A stretch of 64,000 nucleotides of DNA from Timaviella obliquedivisa GSE-PSE-MK23-08B (GCA_019358855.1 JAHHII010000008.1:1-64000); one strand, 5' to 3'; numbered from the stretch's first letter, positions 26,284-35,454 are shown. Numbers and translations are program-made. The notes: generated from the letters alone by a model not told the origin.

Positions 26284-27074
26284 ACCATTCACTTAACGAT
26301 TCATCCAATAATTTATCCAGTGATTCTCCCAACTCTTCTTTAGAAAATTCTTTAGAAAATATTGCCGTTAGCGTTCGCCATTTAGACTATTACTATGGTC
26401 AAGGCGACCTGCGCAAACAAGTTCTTTATGACATTAATTTAGAGTTACCCAAAGGGCAGATCGTCATTATGACAGGACCTTCCGGTTCGGGTAAAACGAC
26501 CTTGCTGACCTTGATTGGCGCACTGCGGTTTTTGCAAGAGGGCAGCTTAAATGTGCTGGGGCAAGAGCTAGTGGGGTTGAGCAAATCGGAATTAGTAGAG
26601 GTTCGCCGCAATATTGGCTTTATCTTTCAGGGACATAATTTATTTGATTCTTTGACTGCTTCCCAAAATGTAGAAATGGCAGTCGAAGTTCTTAAAGATT
26701 GGGGGAACAAGCGTCAACGCGCCACAGAAATGCTCTCTCAGGTTGGGTTGGCTGAACGGGTAGACTACAAGCCCAAAGCGCTGTCGGGGGGGCAGAAACA
26801 ACGGGTAGCGATCGCCCGTGCCTTGGTCAACCAGCCTTCGCTAATTCTGGCAGACGAACCGACCGCTGCTCTTGATAAACAATCTGGGCGCGATGTCGTG
26901 ACGCTGATGCAAACCCTGGCAAAAGATCAGGGCTGCACGATTCTCATGGTGACTCACGATAACCGGATTTTAGATGTTGCCGATCGCATTGTGAACCTGG
27001 TGGATGGACATTTAGAATCTGACCAAAACTTTACAACCTTTAACCAAACCCACGATCCTAAAGCACTGGTTTAA
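26280..27074 (+). CDS. devA: DevA-family ABC exporter ATPase
   Basis: The 264-residue ATPase powers the DevBC exporter. It has Walker A GPSGSGKTTLL, the signature LSGGQKQRVAIARAL, Walker B LILADEPTAALD and the His switch VTHDNRI. The first 30 residues are a Ser/Asn-rich extension. It is the last gene of the tetR-devB-devC-devC-devA set; no terminator is obvious in the next 250 bases. Confidence 0.92.
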   Translation: MNHSLNDSSNNLSSDSPNSSLENSLENIAVSVRHLDYYYGQGDLRKQVLYDINLELPKGQIVIMTGPSGSGKTTLLTLIGALRFLQEGSLNVLGQELVGLSKSELVEVRRNIGFIFQGHNLFDSLTASQNVEMAVEVLKDWGNKRQRATEMLSQVGLAERVDYKPKALSGGQKQRVAIARALVNQPSLILADEPTAALDKQSGRDVVTLMQTLAKDQGCTILMVTHDNRILDVADRIVNLVDGHLESDQNFTTFNQTHDPKALV

Positions 27075-27132
27075 GTAAAGTAAATTTTCTTAATCCTCCT
27101 AGCTCACTCCTACACACTAGACAAAGAGATGT

Positions 27133-27164
27133 GAGGTAGCCATATTTAGAGGTAGCCATATTTA
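27133..27164 (+). repeat. Tandem 16-base repeat upstream of the export gene
   Basis: GAGGTAGCCATATTTA occurs twice without a gap, in the 259-base spacer between devA and the polysaccharide export gene. No other feature is seen in this spacer. Confidence 0.85.
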
Positions 27165-27333
27165 TACGAAAGAGTTACTGACGCGAAATTCACTAATTCT
27201 TCCCACGAACTTTATAGGAAATATTTATTTTTGTACTGATAAGATGCCTACACCCTTGAAGAGGTATTCACAAACAAAGGGCAATAATGAGCTCTTCTAG
27301 TTGCAAAGATTACCAGGGAGCACGCCGCAGCTT

Positions 27334-28797
27334 ATGATTTTTCAGCGCTTTTGGATATCCCCACGGGCACCGTTTTCCTCAGTACACTTCGCTCTACAGC
27401 CTGCTTTGTTAGTGACCTTGCTAACCTGGGCTCACCCCGCGATCGCCACTGCTCTACCCCCAGACCAGCCTCTCCTAATTGCTGCTGTGACTCAGGGCGA
27501 GCCCTACACCCTAGGAGCAGGCGATCGCGTTCGGATTGATATTTTCCGCGCCCCTCAGTACAGCGGCGAAACCCAAGTTTTGGCAGATGGTACTCTCAAC
27601 TTGCCCTTGGCTGGCAACATTTCTGTCGATGGCATGACCGTTGATCAAGCCACAGCGGCGATCGCGGCAGGGTACAGCCAATTTTTGCGCCGTCCCCTCA
27701 TTACTCTCAGCTTGCTGAGTCGTCGTCCCCTCGAAATTGGTGTGGCGGGCGAAGTCAGCCGACCCGGAGCCTACAGCGTTAACGTCGAAGGCGGAGAATT
27801 CCCTACCATTAATCAACTTCTCCAAACAGCCGGCGGCACCACCCTAAGCGCCAACGTGCGCCAAGTCGAAATCCGTCGTCCGCGGCGCGATGGGACAGAA
27901 CAGATCATTAATGTTGACTTGATGCAGCTTTTGCAAACAGGAGATTTAAAATACGACCTTGCCCTAAAAGATGGCGACACTATTTTTGTCCCCGCCACCG
28001 AAACTCTCAATGTTGCTGAATCGGGGTTGCTATCCGATGCCAGCTTTGCTGCTAATAATTCTGAGCCTATTAATATCTCCGTTGCTGGCGAGGTCTTTCG
28101 TCCGGGGCCTTACACCGTGACGGGTTCTGCCCGGACTGGAGAAGCGGGAGTTCCGGGGAGTGGTGGCGGCGGCGGTTTGCCTACCGTGACCCGTGCCATT
28201 CAAGTGGCAGGCGGCATTAAGCCAACGGCAAATATTCGGGAAATTCTGATTCGTAGACCCACGCGATCGGGCACTCCTCAAGAGTTTAAGGTTAATCTTT
28301 GGGATCTTTTGAAATCGGGTGATGCAAATCAAGACCCAATTTTGCAAGAAGGCGATTCTATTGTTGTGACCCAGGTCGCCGCCCTTGATCCGGCTGAGGC
28401 ATCGGCATTGGCAAGCACCAGTTTCTCTCCCGACTCCATCAAAATCAACGTGGTAGGCGAAGTGTCGCAGCCTGGCACCTTCGAGCTACCGCCCAATACA
28501 CCGCTTAACCAGGCAATTTTGGCGGCGGGTGGATTTAACAATCGAGCACGACGCGCATCTGTCAATTTGGTGCGGCTGAATGAAGATGGTTCGGTGTCCC
28601 GAGAAGAAATTCCGGTTGATTTTACCCAAGGCATTGCCGATGGTAAAAATCCGTCGCTGCGTAATAACGATGTTGTTGTTGTCGGGCGATCGGGCTTAGC
28701 CGCTACTTCCGATACGTTGGGACAAGTCTTAGCCCCCTTAGGAAGCGTCTTTTCAATTTTTCAATTTCCGTTTAACTTCTTCCGCATTTTCCAGTGA
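27334..28797 (+). CDS. Outer-membrane polysaccharide export protein (OPX, Wza-like)
   Basis: The 487-residue protein forms the outer-membrane exit for an exported glycan. A hydrophobic signal segment ends near AIAT. It is followed by the PES domain (YTLGAGDRVRIDIFRAPQYSG, ADGTLNLPLAG) and three SLBB-like beta-grasp domains starting near IGVAGEVSRPG, ISVAGEVFRPG and INVVGEVSQPG. No lipobox cysteine is visible. I use the ATG at 27334; a TTG at 27301 would add 11 residues. It begins the polysaccharide locus and is followed at 98 bases by the co-polymerase/kinase gene. Confidence 0.9.
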   Translation: MIFQRFWISPRAPFSSVHFALQPALLVTLLTWAHPAIATALPPDQPLLIAAVTQGEPYTLGAGDRVRIDIFRAPQYSGETQVLADGTLNLPLAGNISVDGMTVDQATAAIAAGYSQFLRRPLITLSLLSRRPLEIGVAGEVSRPGAYSVNVEGGEFPTINQLLQTAGGTTLSANVRQVEIRRPRRDGTEQIINVDLMQLLQTGDLKYDLALKDGDTIFVPATETLNVAESGLLSDASFAANNSEPINISVAGEVFRPGPYTVTGSARTGEAGVPGSGGGGGLPTVTRAIQVAGGIKPTANIREILIRRPTRSGTPQEFKVNLWDLLKSGDANQDPILQEGDSIVVTQVAALDPAEASALASTSFSPDSIKINVVGEVSQPGTFELPPNTPLNQAILAAGGFNNRARRASVNLVRLNEDGSVSREEIPVDFTQGIADGKNPSLRNNDVVVVGRSGLAATSDTLGQVLAPLGSVFSIFQFPFNFFRIFQ

Positions 28798-28826
28798 GCC
28801 GCTGGACTAGCCTTTCAAAGATAGAT

Positions 28827-28871
28827 CTGTTTGAAAAACAGGACTGTTGTAAGAGACAGCGCTGTTTGAAA
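28827..28871 (+). repeat. CTGTTTGAAA direct repeat ahead of the kinase gene
   Basis: CTGTTTGAAA occurs at 28827-28836 and 28862-28871, 35 bases apart. Its core TTTGAAA is also inverted at 28813 (TTTCAAA). The element fills the short gap before the PCP/kinase gene and could be an operator or part of the ribosome-binding region. Confidence 0.5.
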
Positions 28872-28894
28872 GATAAAAGTAAGCAGGGTTAAAG

Positions 28895-31084
28895 ATGAAA
28901 ACAACATCCTATAGTCAACCAATGGGTTTGATGAATGGCGGCATCCCACCGCAAGCCGACGAGAGCGGATTAGACCTGGGTCAGGTTCTGGGCGCACTGC
29001 GACGACGGGCAATTTTAGTAATAGGCATTACAGCAGCGGTCATGGTAGCGGCAGGATTAAAGGGGTCTTTAGATGTCCCTAGCTATCAGGCACAGTTTGA
29101 GCTATTAATTCAACCCAATACCGCAGAATCGGATGTGATTTCTTCGTTGCCGGAAGCATTGACAGGGCGCCAATCTCAGGCTCAAGGGGTAACTCCAGAT
29201 TTACTAAAAATCTTAGGTAGCCCGAAGATATTGCTGCCCGTGGTCAAACGATTTAAGATGCAATATCCTGACGCTTGTGAACAGTTTGGGGCTTCCACTT
29301 CATCAATACCCCTCGGTGAAAGCCCAAACGATAGTTGCTATAAATTTATTACTAGCAACCTTCGCGTGGAGGTAGTCGGGAAGGATTCCAACATTATTCA
29401 GGTCACGTATCAAGGATTAAAACCACAGCAGGTTAAATCTTTACTCGATCTCACTGCCAAAGCCTATCTAGACTACAGCCTTCAGTCGCGGCAGCTAGCG
29501 ATTCGCAAGGGCATTGAGTTTGTGGAGGGCAAGCTGCCTGATTTACAGCAGCAGGTGCAATCGTTGCAAGGAGAACTCCAAGCGCTTCGGCAGGGTAACG
29601 ATATTATTGATCCTGAAGCCAAAGGGTCGCAGCTTTCGGGGCAGGTCGGAGATTTTAAGCAGCAACAGCTTGAAACGCAGGTACAGCTTGAACAAGCGGC
29701 GGCGTTATCAGGTGATTTGCAGGGACAATTGGCGGGGCGATCGCCTGAAGTTGCAGCGTCTTCGGCATTAAGCGAGAATCCCCGCTATCAATCGTTACTC
29801 AACCGCATGATTGAATTAGATGGCAAGATTGCTGAAGCTACTACGGTTTACACCGAAGAAACCCCTGACCTGCAAGTGCTACGGGAAGAACGTAACAATT
29901 TAGTATCGTTGCTAGAGCGGGAAAGCCAGCAGGTACAACGCGAAGTGGCAGGAAAAATTCGAGAGTTACAGGTGCGCGATCGCTCTTTAACCGCCAAGCT
30001 AGGGTCTCTAAACTCTGAAGTTAGGCAATTGGCAGGCGTTTCCCGTTCTTTCACCGATGTCCAACGAGAGTTGCAAATTGCGACTGAGGCATTGAACCAG
30101 CTTTTAGCTAAACGCCAAGCCCAAGAAATTGATATTGCCCAACGCGAAATCCCTTGGGAATTAATTACCCCTACCACTTCGCCCCAACCTTTCGACAGCA
30201 GCATGGCTCGGAATCTTGCCCTGGGCGCTATCTTAGGATTGTTGCTGGGGACTGGAGCCGCGCTTGCTATGAACCGATTAGCAGATGTGATTTACACCCC
30301 TGAAGAACTCAAGCGCTTAATTAAACTGCCGTTGCTAGGCATCATTCCTTACAATGATACGTTGAGTCATGCTGCGCCGATTATCAACTTAGCGCCCGTG
30401 CTCCAGACTGTAGGAGCAAGCACTTTGCGTGAGTTTAATGGGGGTAAACATAACGGTAAAGTTCGCCGTCACTACTACGAAGCCGATCCCTTTGCCGAAT
30501 CTTTCCGATCGCTCTATGCCAATATTCGGCTACTCAATACTGACGTACCTGTTCAGTCCTTAGTCATTAGTTCTGCCATGCCGGGAGAGGGTAAATCGAC
30601 GATTTCGGTCTATCTGGCACAGGCGGCAGCGGCAATGGGTCAGCGAGTATTGCTAGTGGATACGGATTTACGCTGCCCCAGGGTGCATGAATATGTCGGA
30701 TTACCTAACAAGGGCGGATTAATTGATGTGTTGGCAGGACAGATGGACTTAAAAGGAGCCATTCAGCGATCGCTTGTGGAACCTAATCTGTTTGTCTTGA
30801 CGGCTGGAGCAGTCCCCCCTGACCCCACCCGACTTCTGTCCTCCCAGCGAATGCACCATCTTATGATGCAGGTTAACAATAACTTTGACCTGGTGATTTA
30901 TGATGCGCCGCCGCTCTTAGGTTTTGCCGATGCTCACCTCATGGCTACCCATACCCATGGCGTGATGTTGGTATCACAATTGGGAAGGCTGAAGCGATCG
31001 CTAGCAGAACAAGCCTTAGAACAGCTTCGGGTATCGAGTATCCCTGTTTTGGGTATGGTCATTCAAAGCCATGAGGTCAGCTAA
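28895..31084 (+). CDS. Polysaccharide co-polymerase with BY-kinase domain (Wzc-like)
   Basis: A 729-residue inner-membrane protein that sets chain length and couples synthesis to the OPX channel. It has a first membrane span (about 36-58), a Wzz periplasmic domain with long coiled coils (about 190-420), a second span (about 440-465) and a cytoplasmic tyrosine-kinase domain. The kinase has Walker A SAMPGEGKST, Walker A' VLLVDTDLRCP and Walker B LVIYDAPPLLG. The protein stops at VIQSHEVS, with no C-terminal tyrosine cluster, the usual autophosphorylation tail. It may signal differently or phosphorylate other proteins. Confidence 0.9.
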   Translation: MKTTSYSQPMGLMNGGIPPQADESGLDLGQVLGALRRRAILVIGITAAVMVAAGLKGSLDVPSYQAQFELLIQPNTAESDVISSLPEALTGRQSQAQGVTPDLLKILGSPKILLPVVKRFKMQYPDACEQFGASTSSIPLGESPNDSCYKFITSNLRVEVVGKDSNIIQVTYQGLKPQQVKSLLDLTAKAYLDYSLQSRQLAIRKGIEFVEGKLPDLQQQVQSLQGELQALRQGNDIIDPEAKGSQLSGQVGDFKQQQLETQVQLEQAAALSGDLQGQLAGRSPEVAASSALSENPRYQSLLNRMIELDGKIAEATTVYTEETPDLQVLREERNNLVSLLERESQQVQREVAGKIRELQVRDRSLTAKLGSLNSEVRQLAGVSRSFTDVQRELQIATEALNQLLAKRQAQEIDIAQREIPWELITPTTSPQPFDSSMARNLALGAILGLLLGTGAALAMNRLADVIYTPEELKRLIKLPLLGIIPYNDTLSHAAPIINLAPVLQTVGASTLREFNGGKHNGKVRRHYYEADPFAESFRSLYANIRLLNTDVPVQSLVISSAMPGEGKSTISVYLAQAAAAMGQRVLLVDTDLRCPRVHEYVGLPNKGGLIDVLAGQMDLKGAIQRSLVEPNLFVLTAGAVPPDPTRLLSSQRMHHLMMQVNNNFDLVIYDAPPLLGFADAHLMATHTHGVMLVSQLGRLKRSLAEQALEQLRVSSIPVLGMVIQSHEVS

Positions 31085-31272
31085 AAAGAACGAAGAATTT
31101 ATTTCCATGCTAACTGCTCATAAAGTTAGACTCATTAACACGTCTTGCGTATACATACTTAGTTTTTCCGTAGAAAAACGTCCTGACTCAGTATCACCTC
31201 TTGCATCCTTTACATTTCTGTGTCAGGGTAGAGCTTAAGAGCATTTACACGCAATGACGTACTAACTCGCTC

Positions 31273-31351
31273 GCATCTATCCGTCAGCATCTATCAGCAT
31301 CTATCAGCGCAAAGCTACAGACCAGAACGATTTACAGCATCTCTCGCATCT
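31273..31351 (+). repeat. GCATCT repeat cluster
   Basis: GCATCTATC occurs at 31273, 31287 and 31297, and shorter GCATCT units at 31337 and 31346. The spacings (14, 10, 40, 9) are irregular, but the density in under 80 bases is well above chance. Confidence 0.6.
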
Positions 31352-31505
31352 ACTGGAAAGATTGATTTTATCTAGCTAAACCCGTTCATTCTGATTTGGA
31401 ATCTTCTAGATAATCTTAAGTCTTTTCTTCCACCGTATTTTTTGTCTCATTGAATTTACTGATAGGGCGATCGGGAAGACGTATCAGGCGCTTCATCCCT
31501 ACGAT

Positions 31506-31535
31506 CGCACTTCGGTCTGTCGCATTTCGGTTTGT
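31506..31535 (+). repeat. 15-base tandem repeat
   Basis: CGCACTTCGGTCTGT is followed directly by CGCATTTCGGTTTGT, 13 of 15 bases equal, both differences being C/T. Confidence 0.65.
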
Positions 31536-31686
31536 GGTTGCGCTTTAAAAGTGCTTTTAGCACAGAGTCATCAGGTCAGTGCAATACCAAAGGGCAATCA
31601 CCCAGCCAGGGTCGCGTAATGTTCGTTGAACCCGGTTAGGTACTTCCCCCTTTGTCAACCAGAAGTACAAGTGTAAGAGAAGCATC

Positions 31687-32547
31687 ATGACTCTAGAGCT
31701 ATTGCCCCCCAAACAGAGTGTGATTGGATTTCCAGTGACTGCCGTGCCCTTCGATTATCAAATTGAATTGATATTAAAATGGGCTAAGCGCCGACTCAGT
31801 AAAGTCGTCTGTGTTGCTAATGTGCATATGTTGATGGAAGCCCATCGCAATCCTCAATTTGCAGCAGTGTTATCCAACGCCGATTTAGTTACCCCCGATG
31901 GAATGCCCCTGGTCTGGCTAATGAATCTATTAGGCGTTTGGCGACAAAATCGGGTAGCAGGGATGGATATCTTGCTAGCCCTATGCCACCAAGTTTCAGT
32001 CAAAAAAATTAGTGTGTTCTTTGTGGGTTCTGAACGAGAAACGTTAGATCGAATGAGAGTTCGATTGCAGCAAGAATTCCCTCAGCTACAAATTGCAGGG
32101 ATGGAACCCTTACCCTTTCGTCCTTTGAACTCTGAGGAAGATGCCGATATTATTGAGAAAATTAATAGCAGTGAGGCAGGTATTGTTTTTGTTTCATTAG
32201 GATGCCCCAAACAAGAAATTTGGATGAGCGAGCATCAAGGCAAGATTAATACGGTAATGCTAGGCTTAGGAGGCGTGTTTCCAGTCTATGCAGGACTTCA
32301 TAAGTGGGCACCCCTTTGGGTGCGCAAGCTGGGGCTAGAGTGGCTCTATCGTTTAGTGCAAGAACCTCGCCGGCTATGGAAACGCTATTATCAAACCATT
32401 CCCCCCTTTCTTTACCTGGCGCTGAAGCAACTAGTAACCGTGCGCCCTTGCAGTCTGGGTAAAGATCCCTTTAAAGAGACTACCAAAACCTCAAAAATAA
32501 AGTCCTCTGTGCCCCAAAATCCAGCGATTAGCAATCATCAAAGCTAG
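31687..32547 (+). CDS. WecG/TagA/CpsF-family glycosyltransferase (GT26)
   Basis: The 286-residue enzyme adds a sugar (typically ManNAc or a uronic relative) to a lipid-linked acceptor at the membrane surface. Family marks are VVCVANVHMLMEA, NADLVTPDGMPLVW, the VFFVGSERETLDRM nucleotide-binding part, VSLGCPKQEIWM and the tail KLGLEWLYRLVQEPRRLWKRY. It starts MTLELLPPKQS with AGAGAAGC upstream. The exporter permease follows after 75 bases. Confidence 0.9.
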   Translation: MTLELLPPKQSVIGFPVTAVPFDYQIELILKWAKRRLSKVVCVANVHMLMEAHRNPQFAAVLSNADLVTPDGMPLVWLMNLLGVWRQNRVAGMDILLALCHQVSVKKISVFFVGSERETLDRMRVRLQQEFPQLQIAGMEPLPFRPLNSEEDADIIEKINSSEAGIVFVSLGCPKQEIWMSEHQGKINTVMLGLGGVFPVYAGLHKWAPLWVRKLGLEWLYRLVQEPRRLWKRYYQTIPPFLYLALKQLVTVRPCSLGKDPFKETTKTSKIKSSVPQNPAISNHQS

Positions 32548-32622
32548 CAGAACTTCCTGATGAGCCGTTCAGGAAACCGCAAAAGATAGAGTAACCCAAT
32601 GCAAAATTTCTAACCGAGACCT

Positions 32623-33453
32623 ATGGGAACAACTGACGAACTGATTATTGAAGCGGGGCGCACTGAATCCCAGTATTGGAGAGATCTTTGGAAGTATCGA
32701 GAGTTATTCTATTTCTTGGCATGGCGCGATATTTTGGTGCGCTATAAGCAAACAGTCATTGGCATTGCTTGGGCATTAATTCGCCCATTTTTGACAATGG
32801 TGGTGTTTACAGTAGTGTTTGGCAATTTGGCAAAACTCCCTTCTCCTCCAGGTGTGCCCTATCAGATTCTGGTGTTCGCAGGAATGTTGCCCTGGCAGTT
32901 CTTTTCGGGTGCGCTTTCAGAGTGTAGTAATAGTTTAATTAGCAATGCTAACCTGTTGTCTAAAGTATATTTTCCTCGGTTAATTGTGCCTACGAGTGCC
33001 GTGATCGTTAGCTTTGTTGATTTTATGATCTCGGGCATTATTTTGCTGGGCTTGATGGCTTGGTGTAATTTTGTGCCAGACTGGCGAATTTTAACGCTGC
33101 CTATTTTTGTGGCGATCGCTTTTGCTGCCTCTATGGGCGTAGGGTTGTGGTTAGCAGCCCTCAACGTTCAATACCGCGATTTTCGCTACGTCGTTCCCTT
33201 TCTCGTCCAGTTTGGTCTGTACATTTCCCCAGTAGGCTTTAGTACCAACGTGGTGCCTCAGCAGTGGCAATTGCTTTATTCACTTAACCCAATGGTCGGT
33301 GTCATCGACGGCTTCCGCTGGGCAATTCTGCGCGGGCAATCAGAGATTTATCTACCCGGATTTGCCCTTTCGATTGGGCTGGTGTTCTTTTTACTGGCAA
33401 CGGGTATTTGGTATTTCCGCAAGGTTGAGCGCACGTTTGCTGATGTGATTTGA
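32623..33453 (+). CDS. ABC-2 type polysaccharide export permease (Wzm-like)
   Basis: The 276-residue membrane protein has six predicted helices and the start YWRDLWKYRELFYFLAWRD with VRYKQTVIGIAWALIRP, typical of permeases that carry lipid-linked glycans or teichoic-type polymers across the inner membrane. The ATPase partner lies 570 bases downstream, separated by a nucleotidyltransferase-domain gene. Confidence 0.92.
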   Translation: MGTTDELIIEAGRTESQYWRDLWKYRELFYFLAWRDILVRYKQTVIGIAWALIRPFLTMVVFTVVFGNLAKLPSPPGVPYQILVFAGMLPWQFFSGALSECSNSLISNANLLSKVYFPRLIVPTSAVIVSFVDFMISGIILLGLMAWCNFVPDWRILTLPIFVAIAFAASMGVGLWLAALNVQYRDFRYVVPFLVQFGLYISPVGFSTNVVPQQWQLLYSLNPMVGVIDGFRWAILRGQSEIYLPGFALSIGLVFFLLATGIWYFRKVERTFADVI

Positions 33454-33618
33454 CTGGTATTCAGGTCTCTTGGAGATATCCTTTGTTCTATGTTTTTCCT
33501 GACTAAGCTAACTGGTACGTGTATAGGTTAATTAAGAACCGAATACCCTGTTGTTGAGAGTCAGACTTCAGACGAGAACAAAACTAATTGTTGTCATTTA
33601 AGTGATGAACTAGGGATT

Positions 33619-33939
33619 ATGCAGCTACTGTCGTCTGAAGTATTGAATGAAATTGTATCGCGGTTAGTCAAACGGCTACAGCCAGAGAAAATTATTCCCT
33701 TTGGTTCACACGCCTATGGGGGGCCAACAGTGGACAGTGATATCGATCTGCTGATCATTCTTTCAGACTCGGATCAGCCCCATCATCGCCGCGCAAGTCA
33801 TGCCTATGAGTTTTTGTGGGGGTTGACTGCTCCAACAGAGTTACTGGTACTCACTCATCAAGAGGTAGAGAAAAGAGTAACGGTGAAGAACTCCCTTGTG
33901 AACGAAGCCGTGAACCGGGGAAGGGTTCTCTATGAATGA
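33619..33939 (+). CDS. MNT-type nucleotidyltransferase-domain protein
   Basis: A 106-residue protein of the minimal nucleotidyltransferase family. IIPFGSHAYGGPTVDSDIDL matches the GSxxxGxxxxxSDIDL motif that binds nucleotide and two metals. Such proteins usually pair with a HEPN protein as a toxin-antitoxin module in which the MNT partner adds AMP to the toxin. Here no HEPN gene follows, only a 28-codon frame, and the gene sits between two exporter genes, so it looks like an insertion or a remnant. The catalytic motif is intact. Confidence 0.82.
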   Translation: MQLLSSEVLNEIVSRLVKRLQPEKIIPFGSHAYGGPTVDSDIDLLIILSDSDQPHHRRASHAYEFLWGLTAPTELLVLTHQEVEKRVTVKNSLVNEAVNRGRVLYE

Positions 33940-34018
33940 GACAGAGTTTGCTCTTAAATTAGCAGAATCATTTACCAGTTTTGTATTGTCCGTTTTGCCC
34001 GATGAGTTAGGAATGTAG
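33932..34018 (+). pseudogene. 28-codon frame, possible remnant of a HEPN partner
   Basis: A frame starting MNETEFALKLAES overlaps the end of the nucleotidyltransferase gene by eight bases and stops just before the wzt start. The overlap is the arrangement expected for a HEPN partner, but the product is too short to hold the HEPN fold and has no Rx4-6H motif. It could be a deleted remnant or simply chance. Confidence 0.25.
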
Positions 34019-34023
34019 GACTT

Positions 34024-35328
34024 ATGTCTAACCCGATTATTCGCGTTGAAAATCTCAGCAAGAAGTACACTGTTAGCCATCAGCAGGAGGGCTACACTAC
34101 CTTTCGGGATGCCATGACCAATGGAGCGCGATCGCTGGGTCAAGCGCTATTTAATCGCAAGAATGTCAAACCCCGCAGCTCTAGCAACGAAGATTTTTGG
34201 GCGCTGAAAGATGTCAACTTTGAGATTCAGCAGGGCGATCGCGTGGGCATTATTGGGCGCAATGGAGCAGGAAAATCAACGCTGCTAAAAATCTTGAGCC
34301 GGATTACAGAACCGACCCATGGCTCAATTCGCATCAAAGGAAGAGTCGCAAGTTTACTGGAAGTGGGAACGGGTTTTCACCCAGAATTAACTGGGCGGGA
34401 GAACGTTTTTCTCAACGGTGCAATTCTAGGAATGGAAAAAACAGAGATCAAACGAAAATTTGATGAAATTGTTGCTTTTGCTGAGATTGAAAGGTTTTTA
34501 GATACACCTGTAAAACGATACTCCTCTGGGATGTATGTCCGCTTAGCCTTTGCAGTAGCTGCTCACCTAGAACCAGAAGTCTTAATCGTGGATGAAGTTC
34601 TAGCAGTTGGGGATAGCGCTTTTCAAAAGAAATGCTTAGGAAAAATGGAGACGGTTGCGAACGAGGGGCGTACCGTAATATTTGTCAGTCATAGTATGGA
34701 AACGGTAACTCGGCTGTGCAACACTGCAATTCTGTTAGAGAATGGTTCAGTGAAGTCTAGTGGAAGAACAGAACAAGTCGTTCACGCTTATCTTAAATCT
34801 GACTTTGGTACCACTGCCCGACGAAGCTGGAGACATTTAGACAAAGCTCCTGGAAACAATATCGCTCGTCTTGTAGAAGTGAATGTCCACAATGAGGATG
34901 GAAAGATTATGGATAATTTTGATATCACAAAGCCTGTTGGAATCACAATGGTATATGAAGTACTCAAGAGTGATGCAGTCTTTACACACTCGATTAATTT
35001 ATTTAATGAGAATGGTGTTCATATTTTGAGTTCCCATGACATCACGTCAGAGATGCGAAAGAAGCCTCGTGCTAAGGGTTACTATAGCTCAACGATGTGG
35101 GTTCCTGGCAACTTTCTGTCAGAAGGAATGGTAGCCGTAAGTGTTGCAATTATTGAGCAAGATCCTTTCGTCATCTACTTTCATGAACTAGATGCTGTTG
35201 CATTTAATGTCACTGATTCAATTAATGGACTTTCTGCAAGAGGGAACTATGTCCAGCATTTTCCAGGTGTGGTCAGACCTATTTTGAACTGGGAAACAAG
35301 CAGAATCGCTCAAAATGTAATGGGATAG
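34024..35328 (+). CDS. Polysaccharide export ATPase with carbohydrate-binding domain (Wzt-like)
   Basis: The 434-residue protein drives the Wzm-like permease. The ATPase part (1 to about 260) has Walker A GRNGAGKST, signature YSSGMYVRLAFAVAAH, Walker B LIVDEVLAVGD and switch VSHSME. The C-terminal part (about 285-430) is a Wzt-type beta-sandwich that in O-antigen systems reads the end cap of the finished chain. That architecture suggests export of a chain completed in the cytoplasm. The last third is visibly more AT-rich than the ATPase part. Confidence 0.92.
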   Translation: MSNPIIRVENLSKKYTVSHQQEGYTTFRDAMTNGARSLGQALFNRKNVKPRSSSNEDFWALKDVNFEIQQGDRVGIIGRNGAGKSTLLKILSRITEPTHGSIRIKGRVASLLEVGTGFHPELTGRENVFLNGAILGMEKTEIKRKFDEIVAFAEIERFLDTPVKRYSSGMYVRLAFAVAAHLEPEVLIVDEVLAVGDSAFQKKCLGKMETVANEGRTVIFVSHSMETVTRLCNTAILLENGSVKSSGRTEQVVHAYLKSDFGTTARRSWRHLDKAPGNNIARLVEVNVHNEDGKIMDNFDITKPVGITMVYEVLKSDAVFTHSINLFNENGVHILSSHDITSEMRKKPRAKGYYSSTMWVPGNFLSEGMVAVSVAIIEQDPFVIYFHELDAVAFNVTDSINGLSARGNYVQHFPGVVRPILNWETSRIAQNVMG

Positions 35329-35454
35329 TTATTCTAATCCTAAGTGGTTAAGATCTTCCGACGGATTATTTAAGCTCTTATTCATAGGATGGAAGACGTA
35401 CAACATTTAGATCGTTTCTAAACCTAAAAAAACATAGTCAGGATTAGAGAATCT

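Larger units (their letters stand above)
31085..31686. other. 600-base spacer with short repeats, probable long leader
   Basis: No reading frame is supported here. The stretch holds a cluster of GCATCT units (31273-31351) and a near-perfect 15-base tandem repeat (31506-31535). The final 100 bases before the WecG-type gene are richer in GC. It probably carries a promoter and an untranslated leader for the downstream glycosyltransferase/exporter genes. Confidence 0.5.
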
